Of a stretch of 64,000 nucleotides of DNA, positions 39,691-50,382 are shown piece after piece. The notes below the pieces were generated by a model. The model was not told where the DNA came from. It made no database searches and saw only the letters and a program-made list of their open reading frames with translations. Each line of letters begins with the position of its first letter. The first letter of the stretch is position 1. Source of the stretch: Lophium mytilinum (taxonomy: Eukaryota; Ascomycota; Dothideomycetes; Mytilinidiales; Mytilinidiaceae); the NCBI GenBank assembly GCA_010093605.1, contig MU004181.1, forward strand, positions 3,440,215 through 3,504,214, given 5' to 3'. Position numbers and translations under genes: made by a program.

Positions 39691-40431
39691 TATTATAAAT
39701 CTAGAATATAAGCTACTCTAGAATAAGTGTTCTAGAAGAAGGACGGCCCTAGAATAGATATTTTAGGACTAATAGTATACTAGAATATAGGCTATTCTAG
39801 GATAAACGTCCTAGAATAAGTATAGTTCTAGAATAGAGATACTAGAACCTAAGAGAACCTAGTATAGTAAGATAGATGCAGTTCTAGCTATATCTATATA
39901 TAGAAGGGTATTTAAAGAATAGTAGAAAAGTAACTAGAAAAGGTAGTAGTTATAGAATATAAGGTTATATAACTAATCTTCTAGATCTTACTTAGTATAA
40001 ACGCTAAGGGTAAGATTAAAAAGAGTAGAGAGTAATTTCTATAATTTTAGTAATCTTATATTAAGAATAGAGATTAAGAAGAGTAGAGAGAGTAGAACTA
40101 AATTATATAAAAGTTAAATAACTATAAGAGTCTAGAGAATTCTCTATTATCTTTTATTTTTTATACTTAACTTCTTATTATATCTAGTATATAGAACTTA
40201 ATAGTAATTAATTATAACTTAAGTATCTTAACTATCTTTATATACTTCTAATACTATTAAAGCTACCTTTCTTCTAATATTCTACTTATTTATACTTAAA
40301 CCTTATATTACGTATTAGCCCGTAATATAGTTAACTAGTAGGTAAGTAGAAACCTAACTATCTAGACTCTCCCCCTAAAGTCTCTTAGTATAATCTTTAG
40401 GTAAATAGGTAGTTTATAATAGCTACGCTAG
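39691..40431 (+). repeat. 3' LTR of Gypsy family B
   Basis: About 741 bp; partner of 32746-33476, followed at once by the GCTAC duplication. Confidence 0.85.
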
Positions 40432-42259
40432 TATTAAAGCGGCCTACCTAAGTTATAATATACTTATCTTTCTTTTATATAAATTTACTATTATATAGGT
40501 TAGTATATATATTAGCTACTTTATTAAAGGGTCTATAAATCTTATCTAGGTTATTAATTAACTTCTCTATAGAGAGGTATAGCTTATTACTATTAGATTT
40601 AGCGCGGTAGAAGATTATATTAAATACTTTACTCTTAAGCTAGTTATAAATATATACTATATAATAATATATAGTAGTATATAATAGTATATAAATATTA
40701 AGCTTACTAAGTATCTATATATACTACTATTAGTAGAATAGCTTATTCTTATTACTACTACTAAACTTATCTAGATTAGGGTAGTAATATATTATAGTGT
40801 ATACGCTAGAGTCCTAAATAGGTATAAATAGAGTAGTAGACTTACTCTTAATAGGTTTAAACTATAGAGGCTAGCTAATAGAATAATAGTAAAGTAGTAC
40901 TATAGATATAGAAGAATAAGTACTATTATTATTATTTAAATTATAGTCTAGGTCTAAGAGCTATAGATAAGTCTATTAATAAAGCTATTAGTTAAGCTTC
41001 TTAATATAAGTAGTAAGCTTCTTATATATCTTCTTAAGATTCTAGTACTTACTATACTAGTAATTATAGTATAGGCGTATCTAGTTAAGTTTAAGGTTAG
41101 CCTAGTAACTACTTATAGCTTACTATAGTTATTTAGTATAATAGGCCTCTAACTCTTATTCTACTATAGCAGTATTATTAGCTATATTCTATTTATATTT
41201 CTAGTACTTATTCTAGAGGTTATTATAGTACTTATCTTTATTATTAGCTTCTTTAAAGCTAACTTTATATTCTATATAAAGCTTTTAGAAGAACTTCTAC
41301 TATATAAGCTTATTCTTATTTACTATAGTAGTAAACTTAGTCTTATTAGTAACTATAAGGTTAATAGTTATAGTACTATTAATATAATAGTTAAGAAGCT
41401 AGATTAGTAGCTAAATATAGCTCTAGAGGTTACTTTCTTATAGGTTCTCTAGAATATCTATATACTTAGGTTTAGTATTTATAGCCTATTTAGTTTTATA
41501 GTATATAACTAGAATAGACGCTTATTAATCTACTATAGAGACGCGGTAATAAGTAGGGTATAGCTTACTACCTTTAGCTTATATATTATTTATATTATTC
41601 TTAGTAATAAACTATATAGCGCGCTTATCTAAAATATTTACGCTAGGCGTAATAAAGCTGCCTTTATTATTAGAGTTATAGTCTAGATTAAGTTTATTAG
41701 TAATAGTCTAGTTCTAGTTAGAGAGTCTAGTAGTATTAACTTACTTATCCGCTAGGCGTTTAAAGCGCTAGGTATTAGCGCGCTAGGTATTATCTATTAC
41801 CTATAAAGTAGCTAGTAGAGTTATAGAGTTCTAGGTCTATTTTTAGGTATTTAGAATTAGTTCTCTAGTTTTATAGTAGAAGCTAGAAATAATAGCTAGA
41901 GTAGAAAAGCCTTTAGCTACACCTTAAAAGCGCGTAAGGCGCGTAGTATAGTAGGCTTCTTTATTACTAGTAGTTAGTAGAGTTATAGAAGTATATTTTA
42001 AAGTATTTAAATTAGCGCTATTTATAGCGCCTAGAGTCTTTAAATCTTCTTAAAGTTTAGCTATTAAATTAATTAGCTTATTTAAAGAAGGCGGTACTAG
42101 ATTATAGTCTACTAGATTAGATTTAGGTGCCGCACGTAGCTATATAGCTAGGCTGGTAGAAGAGTATTTAATTAGTTTTAGTAAAAACGCCTAGATCTTA
42201 TAATAGAGTTCTAGAAAAAATTAATAAAATTTTAAGTATAGAAGAGAGAGCTTAGATTA

Positions 42260-42479
42260 TATAGGGGGCTAATATAATATAAGTAATAAGGTATATTAAC
42301 TATTATAAAAATCTAAGCTAAGAAGAAAAGAGAGAGCTAGAAGCTTTTAAGAGGTTGTAGTTTAATACTAGCGTATAGGCTATAGCCTAGCGCTAGGCTA
42401 GCATTTTACTTAGGTTATATAAGGGGCGGTATATAACCTTAGTATATAATTATTATAATTCTAGATTTATACTATAATA
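42260..42479 (-). repeat. 5' LTR of Gypsy family A copy 2
   Basis: 220 bp; inverted relative to copy 1, and the outer end of copy 2 against the right shell segment. Confidence 0.87.
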
Positions 42480-42765
42480 AAAAATATAGATAGATAGATT
42501 CTTAGTATAGCTATAGTAAAAGTTAGTCTATAGCTCTTTTAACTAGATAAGGTCTATAAAGCCTTTAAATCTACTTCTCTATAGCTTTCTATAGTATAGT
42601 AGCTTAGCTATATTCTCTATAGCTTAATATATATATCTATTACTATTTTAGGTAATTTAGTACTTATTAAGCGCCTCTAGAAGAGCCTTAAAGGTAGCTA
42701 TCTATTAAAAATAAACCTATTAAGCCTAGTTTAATTTATAAGCTTATATAGAGGCCTAAAAGCTA

Positions 42766-43025
42766 TTATAATAATAATAGTAGTATATAGTATATAAAGT
42801 ATATAAGAAATTATACCTTAATACTATAGCTAAGGCCTATATAGAGTTATATAGTAGCTAAAAATACCTCTATAATATAAAATAATAGAGCTAATACTTA
42901 AATGGGCCTAGGAACTAGTTACCAGGCCTTAATTGGCATAGGCGTGTTAATCTGGCGTCCCGGAGGCGTTTGTAGGCATTGTAAAACGTTTGCCGCCAAG
43001 ATACAGGCAATCCAAACTGTAGCCC
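42766..43025 (-). repeat. Right terminal inverted repeat
   Basis: Reverse complement of 16001-16260. The outermost roughly 100 bp are GC-normal, as at the left end. Confidence 0.9.
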
Positions 43026-43034
43026 CCCTGCGTC
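43026..43034. repeat. Right 9-bp target-site duplication (CCCTGCGTC)
   Basis: Exact copy of 15992-16000. The two copies place the transposon ends at 16001 and 43025. Confidence 0.9.
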
Positions 43035-44304
43035 AAGCTTATCTGTACGCACCTCACCCTCTCTGACGACGACCTGAGCCCTGCCCGCCTAATCTTCGAT
43101 ACTCATGCTCTCGAAGCACCACTCAGCTCTGTGAAACGTTGCACAGCATCCAGACGACCGATCGCTTTACCTACATAGTCGACTTGCAGATTTTGCGACA
43201 TATCTCTCTTGCCCCCCCTTCTGTTCATGTCATGTAATGCAATGCGAAGCGCGCAAATCGGAACGTGCACCGTCAATGCACGATGCGCCGAAAGTGGCGG
43301 GCGCTCCTGCGGTGGGGGATCTTAATATAGGCGTGATAGTGGTGATCATCGCGCCATGTGCGATGGGAAAGGTGGAGCCTTACATACCTTCGTGGCTGTC
43401 TGGGCAAGGCGCAGCGCAGCCAGCACGCACGCATGCACCCACTGTAAGCCTGTGGTGGAGCGGAGCGTGCGGAGCTGGGGTCTGAGATAAGAGATAGCTC
43501 ATCCAAGGTGAGTGCGATGCTGATGATCGTTTGCACGATATGGAGGGGTGAGGCGACGCTGTATGCTATGGCTGCTTTTCATGTGATGGTCAGATTTCGT
43601 TGTGGTTTGCGGTTCTGTGATGGATTGAATAGAGACGCAATGATAATGACGGTGAGACTCGCAAATAAACCTAATTCTATATTGAACTAGATAGTGTAGC
43701 CGTGATCGATCATCGCCTGTCCAGCTCGACGCCAACGCAGGCGGAGCGCTCGGTAAGCCAGCTACGGAACGGAGTGATCGAATTCAACGGATGAAACAGC
43801 GAAAAGGGAGCCAAGGAGATTTGAGATGCAAAGCACCAGCAAAGATTGGTCGACGCCATCACGTCTAGCACTTGGGTATCCTAGCAACAAAAAGGAAACA
43901 AAGTGATTGAAATGACTCCTCCCCAAATGACCATCCAGTGCTGTAGTCCCGCTACTATCGAGTTCGTGCTAAGTCGTGAGGAGATGGGGAAGATGACAAT
44001 ATAGAGACCACCGCCGCCAGTTATGCAATTTTGCCTTTCTGGAAGGCCCTCGGCAAGCGAGGTGAAGGGGAACAAACTTGTTGAGATAAGTAGATGCCAC
44101 TTTTGGATGACGCTCTCGGGAGCAAAGGTCGTGATGTGATATATGACGCCGATAATGCCGTGAACTGAGATAAAGAAACTTCGTTTCGGTGTGCCCCCAT
44201 GGTCAATTTCATTTCGATGACTTCAAAGGTTGCCGGACGACAGACGAGGTAGCAGATGGACGTTGGAGTGCTGGTCGTTGTCCGGTATGGGGTCCGTCGG
44301 CTAG
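43035..44304. other. Spacer right of the mobile-element island
   Basis: No supported gene; base composition returns to normal immediately after 43034. Short frames on both strands (43237-43485, 43499-43735) lack motifs. The right part is the 3' flank of the minus-strand hypothetical gene. Confidence 0.4.
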
Positions 44305-44880
44305 TCATCTCCCGCCTACTGACGTCGGGCGTGATGGTGATATATCGCCTCGACGCTGGGCTTCTTCGCGGATGAGCTTGTCGACGTGAGCGGCAGCATC
44401 ATCAGTGTGGACGCCTGCCATCAGGTAGCCGTCATGGCCTTCGAGCTCCAGAGGCGTAACCGGTCCAGGGCTGCCCAAGGGGAGGAGGCGGGGGCTGATC
44501 GGCTTGGGACCCGGAGCCGTTCGAGAGCCTCGTGAAGCAGTGGCGAGGAGCTCCCGCTGGTACAAGTAGAGCTGTCTCTGTGCATCCGAGTACTGCTTCT
44601 GCTGGGCACGCGGTGAGGGAGGCGGCTGAGGGCTGTTACCACCGCCTACCTCGGGCGTGTTGGCTAAGCTGGAGTGCTGCGAAGGGAAGTTGGCCGGGTG
44701 GAAACGTGGCAACGACGGCAGCCTCAGCGACGACGAGCCGCTGCTCGTCTGTCTGGCGTGCGGCGGCGGTTGACGGCGAGCTTGCGAGGGGATGGCGAGA
44801 GATTCCATCCTGGGGGAGAGTGGTGACGAGCCTGGTGGTGGCGGCATTTGCAAGCTGCGTGCGGCGAGTCTAGAGGGCAT
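44305..44880 (-). CDS. Conserved-looking hypothetical protein, Pro/Ser-rich with a Gln-rich helix
   Basis: Single open frame of 191 residues from the first in-frame ATG (44878-44880); the frame continues upstream only from a TTG. The sequence is Pro/Ser-rich and disordered at first (MPPPPGSSPLSPR). It then has a distinctive Gln/Tyr-rich helical stretch (SPRAQQKQYSDAQRQLYLYQ) leading into RELLATASRG, and a charged C-terminal helix (HVDKLIREEAQRR). The helical block resembles segments I recall from uncharacterised Pezizomycotina proteins, which is why I call it real; I cannot assign a function. It is the first gene right of the transposon island. An upstream exon between 44900 and 45400 cannot be excluded. 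Confidence 0.6.
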   Translation of the reverse strand: MPSRLAARSLQMPPPPGSSPLSPRMESLAIPSQARRQPPPHARQTSSGSSSLRLPSLPRFHPANFPSQHSSLANTPEVGGGNSPQPPPSPRAQQKQYSDAQRQLYLYQRELLATASRGSRTAPGPKPISPRLLPLGSPGPVTPLELEGHDGYLMAGVHTDDAAAHVDKLIREEAQRRGDISPSRPTSVGGR

Positions 44881-47198
44881 TGACGACGCTGAGCGGTGGG
44901 CGCGGGGCAGCCTATATAGATGACGTGCGTCCCGTGAGTGTTGTGAGTGCGAAGAAGGAGGTTCCCTAGTTGAAGGCAATGATTCGAAACAATACTTGAT
45001 GCTGTGGCCGCGTTGGGGAGAGGCAGCTGCAAGGCGGGAGGAATCCGGAAGGGGCCCAGTATATCTCGCAGCGGGACGGCTTGAGATAAGTCGGCGCGCT
45101 GGAATTGCGGGGATGCAGTAGAGGAGGGCGCTGCTGGAAATTTGGGTGCCGATCAACCGCGATAAACACTCGCTGTGCCTTGTATGGCTCCCAAGCGCCG
45201 GCAGGGCCCCTGACAAGCCTCTGTGCCGGGTTTGAGAGGGAGGCGACCGATTTGCTGCAGTATCCTGTACAGTAGACCCTGAGAATGGTGCAACGTGGCG
45301 CGGGAAGCGTGGGGAAAAAGAGGAAGATCAGACGTGGTGGTGTGCAGAAGATGAGTGAAGGAGAATTGCCGGTGGCCTGTGGTGCGTTGGGGAGCAGCGG
45401 CGCGAGGCCGTAGTTAACCTTGGAAATGTGCAATTAGGGCCCGGCAGGTAACTCGCAGGTTATTTCCAGACGGCACCGCAGCACAGGGAGTCAAACGCGG
45501 CGGTCGTTATGGGTACTCTTACTCGGAGGGCGCAGTGGGAGTGGTCGAGGGACACGGGGGGGCTACGGGAGTGGGTACGAAGGGCGCCTTCAGACGGCGG
45601 GCGTGGCTGCATTTTGAACAACGGGAGGGACGGCTCCAGAACGGCGGCGCGTCCAGCATCGTCGTCGACTCTTCGCGCTCGCTCTCGTGGGTTACGTGGG
45701 CCGAGCGTACAGTAGTGACGACAAAGCCAGGGCAGTCTGCGGCCGTGTCCATCCCGAACGAACCGAGCAGCATCGTTCCGTTGTCGGTGCGCACCTGGGC
45801 ACGTGCAGCACAGAGAGCTAAGCCCTGCATCACCACCAACCTTGGAACCTTTTCGAAATGGCGACCCGCTGCTGTTGCCATCGCGATAGGCCACACGAAC
45901 AATCCCCTGTTGGCCATGATGTCTGCTGCACCTCATCTCGGTGCCGGCCTAATTCGCCGCCTGTGCCATGTCATGAGACGCCTCTCCGCTATGCTACATC
46001 CATCCGGGGGCCTTCTGGAATTACCAATTCGCCTATCAACCCTGTCTCGCCGGAATTGACAGAATGGCGTCTTTCTTGAGGCAATCCAGATGAGTGGTCC
46101 ACCAGCCGCTGCACCATTGAACTGCATGAATGCAGCCGTGGCTTGCACAACTCAGACTCCAGCGCCGCATAGACGGCTGGGCATAGGCGGCTAGACTTCC
46201 ATCTCCTTTTGTAACATCATGCCATTCAATTCGAGCTCCGTGATGCGATTACCATAAAACTTCACCTTTCCGGCCATCTACAGCAGTGAGTAGCACAAAG
46301 GACCGCGCCGTTCGCCATGTCCTTTATTAAGCAATCGCTGCATTTGACGTGCCACACAAACGCTCAAACACTCAATGCCAACAACTCGTGCCGGAGGCGA
46401 TACTGCACCTTTGAGGCCACTGCTTCGACGCGGGGTTTGTGTATGCAGCTGCTGCCGGTGAAAGACCATACAAGCGATTTCCAGGCCCGGAACGATCATC
46501 ACTGCATTTGCTTCTGGGCATCAGGCGATGTGAGCACGGTCAGCCCTGCCTTTGTTATACAGCTTCAAAATGGCGAGATCGGGGTGTCGTTCCTTTGAAC
46601 CCCCCGTTTGTGCTACATAGATAAGATGGCTTACTGTATTGGACCATGCCGATCATGACAGCCCTGCATCATGCAACTCCGCTTGTGTCAATTAAACATG
46701 GGAAGAAACAGCCCTTCGCGGTGTCTACCTTTGGCGATTAGGGCTAGCAAAGAGCAACACAAGTCAGTTTCCGCATATTTGATGCTGGGAATGCCGCGAT
46801 AACCGTGCCTCGCTATAGGTAGCCACGACCTCTTTTACCCCTCCTAGTAGTGCTTCCAAGGGTCCCTAAATTTTTAGAGCCTATATCTGGTTTGTACACT
46901 TCCGTCTGAAGCAACCCAATAAGTGTATGAATGGTTCAGAACGGTAGACTTTCTTCTTCCTCATATTTTAGAGACACGTCTCAATACTCACATGAGGTGC
47001 CAAGACGTTGTACATAGGTTTTCGGGAACGCAGTAGAAAAGACGGTGAGCGAATTCACAAGATGCCTGAAGGAGCCATCGCCGGACGGATGGTTGCGTTG
47101 AGGTTGTGTAAGTTTCTATTGTTTGACTTATGCACAGTGCCGTCGGGACCCTGCATGAGAGAACGCCGCACTTTTCTCCACCACCACTCCATGCTCGT
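44881..47198. other. Long intergenic region, hypothetical gene to arp2
   Basis: No confidently supported gene. At 45460-46059 three long frames overlap on opposite strands: 45519-45917 minus (132 codons from an ATG), 45460-45936 minus, and 45535-46059 plus (GTG start only). At most one can be real, and none shows a domain. From 46205 to 47190 I see nothing beyond arp2 3' flank. Confidence 0.35.
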
Positions 47199-48672
47199 CT
47201 ACCTGGCACCAAGTTTCTCCAAAGCCCGAGATCCTTGTTCTTCCCACTCCTGCTTCGAGATCCACATGTTGTCCTTATCCGCCATCTTTGCATCATTAGC
47301 AGATGACAGAGGATGAAAAGTGTGGGGTTTAGCTTACAATGTTGGCGAGAACTGCGCCGCCAAGGAACACCATGTGTCTCCGTCGGGGTGGATCCTCAAT
47401 CCGTACTTTGAATTTCTACATCATCCTGTCAATATGCTGCCTCGAAAGGGGTAAAATCCCGCCGCTTACATTCAGTCTCTCCGGGTTGCCTTGCAAGACT
47501 CTGGTCAGCCATAGTTGCTTCAACTCCTTTTCAAGCCGGCTCGGAAGACCTGGGTACATGCTGCTTCCACCACTTAGCACAATGGCCTTGTACAGGCTGC
47601 TTCTGACGTCGACATCCGCGGCTTGAATGGTGTTGAATAGGAACTCGGCAATGCCAGGTTGCTCGACGTCGACGAGATGCGGTTGAAACAGGCATTCCGG
47701 CGCCTCGAAGCGCTCACTACCTACCCTAATGACGCGGCCATCTGGGAGGGTGTAGGACTCGACGAGAACGGTGGTGTCTTCGCTCAGCCGCTGGTCAAGT
47801 TCTAGGTCGTACGACACATAGCATAGTTTTTCCTTAATTTGGCGAACCGTCTCGAAATCGGCTGTACGGTTCAGTGCATATCCTCGCCGTAACAGCAGTG
47901 CAATCAGGTTTCGCGTCACATCTCTGCCCGCAACGTCCAATCTCCTCGTTAGATGATTGAGGACTGTGCTCTCGTAGACCGGCACAATATGCGTGACACC
48001 ATCGCCGGAGTCGACTACCACACCAGACGAAAGACCCTGCGCATAGAGTGCCAGCACTGCTTGTATAGCAACATATACGCCGCCGAAATTGTAGCGCTCG
48101 AACATGACTTCGCACATCTGTTCGCGGTTTCGGAGAGGGTTCATGGGCGGCTCGGTGAGGAGGATCTTGCGGCCGGTGGGGTCGATCTTCATCTTCTCGA
48201 AGAAAGTGTAGTCCCAAAGATGTTGCATGTCATCCCATCTCTTCACAATGCCATTCTCCATCTGCAATTGGTGAAAGCGTCAGCTCATGTCGGGTTCGAA
48301 TTCATTGGAACCTCGGCCTCCATCGCGAATGGGAAGTCTCGTACAGGATATGTGATTTGCAGCATAGACCGCGCCGCTGCTGCCTCGTCGCCGCACATGA
48401 TATCCTTGACGACAATATCGCCATCTCTCTCCTCCGAACGTAGGATGGGGCGGCCGACTATCGAGGGATACTGGTGGTCTGGGAAGTTCTGTATATTGCA
48501 GAGGCAGGGTTACTACTATATTATTTTGCGCGCGTGGGAGGAGGCCTGCGAACCTGTCCTGCATACCCAGCCTTGAGGAACCCGGTCCCGCCGTCGAGGA
48601 CTGTGGGGCGTCGTCAGCTTGCGTTCGATATAGCAGGGCAGACAAATGCTCACCTATGGGAACCTCGGCCAT
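47199..48672 (-). CDS. arp2: Actin-related protein 2 (Arp2/3 complex subunit)
   Basis: Six exons on the minus strand: 48654-48672, 48554-48600, 48345-48488, 47470-48261, 47338-47415 and 47199-47285. They give 388 residues, the usual Arp2 length. Actin-fold nucleotide-binding segments are visible: [13 protein letters not shown] (phosphate 1), [17 protein letters not shown] (phosphate 2), and [19 protein letters not shown]. Arp2-specific stretches include [31 protein letters not shown] and [15 protein letters not shown], and the protein ends in [14 protein letters not shown]. Arp2 pairs with Arp3 to nucleate branched actin filaments at endocytic patches. The first coding exon is only 19 nt. All introns are GT-AG, 52-83 nt long. 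The intron between exons 4 and 5 includes an in-frame TAG, so a model without it would lose the last 55 residues. Confidence 0.96.
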
Positions 48673-50382
48673 GATTGCTGTATTGTGGGAGCTTCAGAGG
48701 CCGAGGGCGCGACGTTGTGGAGATCAATGTGTTGTCGTTGGCGTTTGGTGAGGGGTGTCATAAGCATGGTGGAGGTGAGCCAGATTCGCTGTGGCCCGTG
48801 CACGGATTTTGATGAGGCTCGAAGTTCACCAAACACTTGGGCTCGTTCAATATGACTTTGAGGCAAGCTGTTTTACCAGATACAGCTCTTTAAACGCTAT
48901 ATGGCCTTCACACGCGTATAAACTTTCTATCGAATTGGTGGTCATGGGGTGAGATGGCCTCTCAGTACACCTACCATATACGGTCAGATTGACGAGTGTG
49001 TAAAGCTACCTACCATTTCTTATAATGCCGTTCTAGCTTCTTTCTCTGTTCCTTTCGGGCCAGCGCAAGCGTATAAGCAATGAAGATACACGTCCCAGTC
49101 TCCTTTGTGTCGGAAGATATCTACCATAATTGTACGTACCTACCCAGGCACATGAATATTCCAACGAAAAATAGCGGATGAAAGACCTGTCTGAGTGTAG
49201 AGTAAAAAGCACTTTTTCGAGACTCCTGCTCCCATGTGCATTGAGACGTGATTCAGAACTTGATTGACTTGTTGTCTTGCTTTCAAAGCTGCACTTACGC
49301 GAGTCTAGCTGTATTCATGGATTAAACATCACGATTGTAGAATCCACTGCGGACATGGCCGTCTCAAACAGCTGTTCCAATAATGCCATACAAGACTCAA
49401 CCCATCGAATATGCGATTTGCGGCACGCTTTGATGAACCCCTGAGTAAGCAATCTTGGTGAGACTAGCTGCATCTTGCACGGGAAGCGATTGATATGTGC
49501 TCGGAGTCTGCGGTTGCTCTTCGAAGCCTTATACTCAGCCGCTGCAACGCCTATGGCCAAAACGTCATGGTTCTCAAGCGGCCGGTGACGAGAAAGATAG
49601 GGTCACACGGAAGCACCTCTGTATCTTCACACTTTTACACATTTTTGCACGGTGCCGGGTTGCTGCGGGTCCGGTTCCGAAGAAGAGAAATTCCGGCATG
49701 TTTTCACCGTGGCGCCACGCGCTGAACGCATCTCTTAGCGGAGGGGAGCCGGTTTGGTAAGCGTGCCCAGCTGACGATGCTTCAATATGGCGATTCAGGT
49801 CAGACTAATCCTGAGCGCGCCTTGGAAATCAGCCCTTGAGGAGGCTGAGAAGGCTCGACAAAGAGATATTCGGGGCACAAACGGGCCTTGTGGTTGCGCA
49901 GCAGCTGAGCGGCCGTGAGAGTGTTATGCTAGCATTCGAGGCCTTTCCACGCTTCACTCACCTGTCAAAGACTGATAGGCCTGGTCCGCGGCAGAACCGT
50001 GGGAGCGCGAGGAAAGGTGCGGCAACCATTGTCCGCTTCACATCGACATCATAGCGTTTGGCATCCCGACAGCGGATCACGAATGGGAGCTGCCATAAAT
50101 TGTCGCGGTCAGCTGTTGCGACTCTGTGTCCCCCGTCTCCCCAGTGCCCTAGGTGCCCTGCAAATACCTGCCCTCGCCCCGCGACTTTCTTAGGACCCAT
50201 CTAGATTCAACGACTAAACCGCCAGCCCTCCCAACCCTCAACCCCACCACCACCTGACCTTTGCCTTTGGTCCTGGACACCGCTGACCAACAGCCTCACT
50301 CACCGGCTTATTGCTGCGACTTCTCAAACTTATGGCGCATCTCTTATAGCACTTGCCATCTAAGTACGCGCTGTCCAGCAGC
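48673..50382. other. Divergent intergenic region, arp2 to the Mhp1-like gene
   Basis: About 1.7 kb with no supported gene. It holds the promoters of both flanking, divergently transcribed genes. Overlapping short frames at 49495-50200 lack motifs. The stretch just before 50383 is CT- and CA-rich, as is common in fungal 5' leaders. Confidence 0.4.

Larger units (their letters stand above)
32746..40431 (+). mobile_element. Ty3/Gypsy LTR retroelement, family B (fossil), nested in family A copy 2
   Basis: 7.7-kb element in plus orientation with long LTRs (32746-33476 and 39691-40431) and a perfect 5-bp target duplication GCTAC (32741-32745 and 40432-40436). Gag-like sequence follows the 5' LTR. 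Reverse-transcriptase-like sequence of Gypsy type lies near 36.4-36.8 kb, with RNase H- and integrase-like sequence after it. A minus-strand-looking segment between about 39.0 and 39.6 kb may be an extra 3' region. The element is broken by dozens of RIP-type changes. Because it interrupts family A copy 2, it is the youngest insertion of the island. Confidence 0.87.
27117..42479 (-). mobile_element. Ty3/Gypsy LTR retroelement, family A copy 2 (fossil, interrupted by another Gypsy element)
   Basis: Second copy of the same family, in minus orientation, with 220-bp LTRs at 27117-27336 and 42260-42479. The purine tract appears as CCCCCCC just inside the left LTR. Flanking 5-mers AGAAA (27112-27116) and AAAAA (42480-42484) differ by one transition and probably are the target duplication. 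Without the nested element it is about 7.7 kb, matching copy 1. Reverse-transcriptase-like sequence lies around 30.6-31.0 kb on the minus strand. It is broken by dozens of RIP-type changes and has no usable frame. It probably inserted in the same broad period as copy 1. Confidence 0.87.
16001..43025. mobile_element. Terminal-inverted-repeat DNA transposon (probable Mutator-like), containing three nested Gypsy elements
   Basis: The ends are inverted repeats starting GGGCTACAGTTTGGATTGCC and flanked by a perfect 9-bp direct duplication, CCCTGCGTC. Long TIRs plus a 9-bp duplication fit the Mutator-like superfamily; hAT gives 8 bp, CACTA and PIF 3 bp, Tc1/mariner 2 bp. Removing the inserted retroelements leaves about 3.86 kb (16001-17758, 25558-27116 and 42485-43025), a normal size for a fungal autonomous copy. 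I could not recognise a transposase: the body is strongly RIP-mutated (CpA and TpG almost absent, TpA very frequent) and no frame above 60 codons lies in the shell. The superfamily call therefore rests on the ends, not on protein. The left and right TIRs differ only by transitions. Confidence 0.82.

Noticed and set aside
16001-43025. Starship-type giant element or Polinton
   Set aside because: Size alone would fit, but no captain-type recombinase, capsid or polymerase gene is recognisable. The length is fully explained by three retroelements nested in a TIR transposon with a 9-bp duplication.
44881-45216. N-terminal extension of the Pro/Ser-rich hypothetical protein
   Set aside because: The frame is open but starts only at TTG and reads like 5' leader sequence; the first in-frame ATG is at 44880.
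48288-48300. GGGTTCGAATTC-like string resembling a tRNA B box
   Set aside because: It lies in an arp2 intron, with no A box or cloverleaf around it. No other convincing tRNA signal was found in the window.
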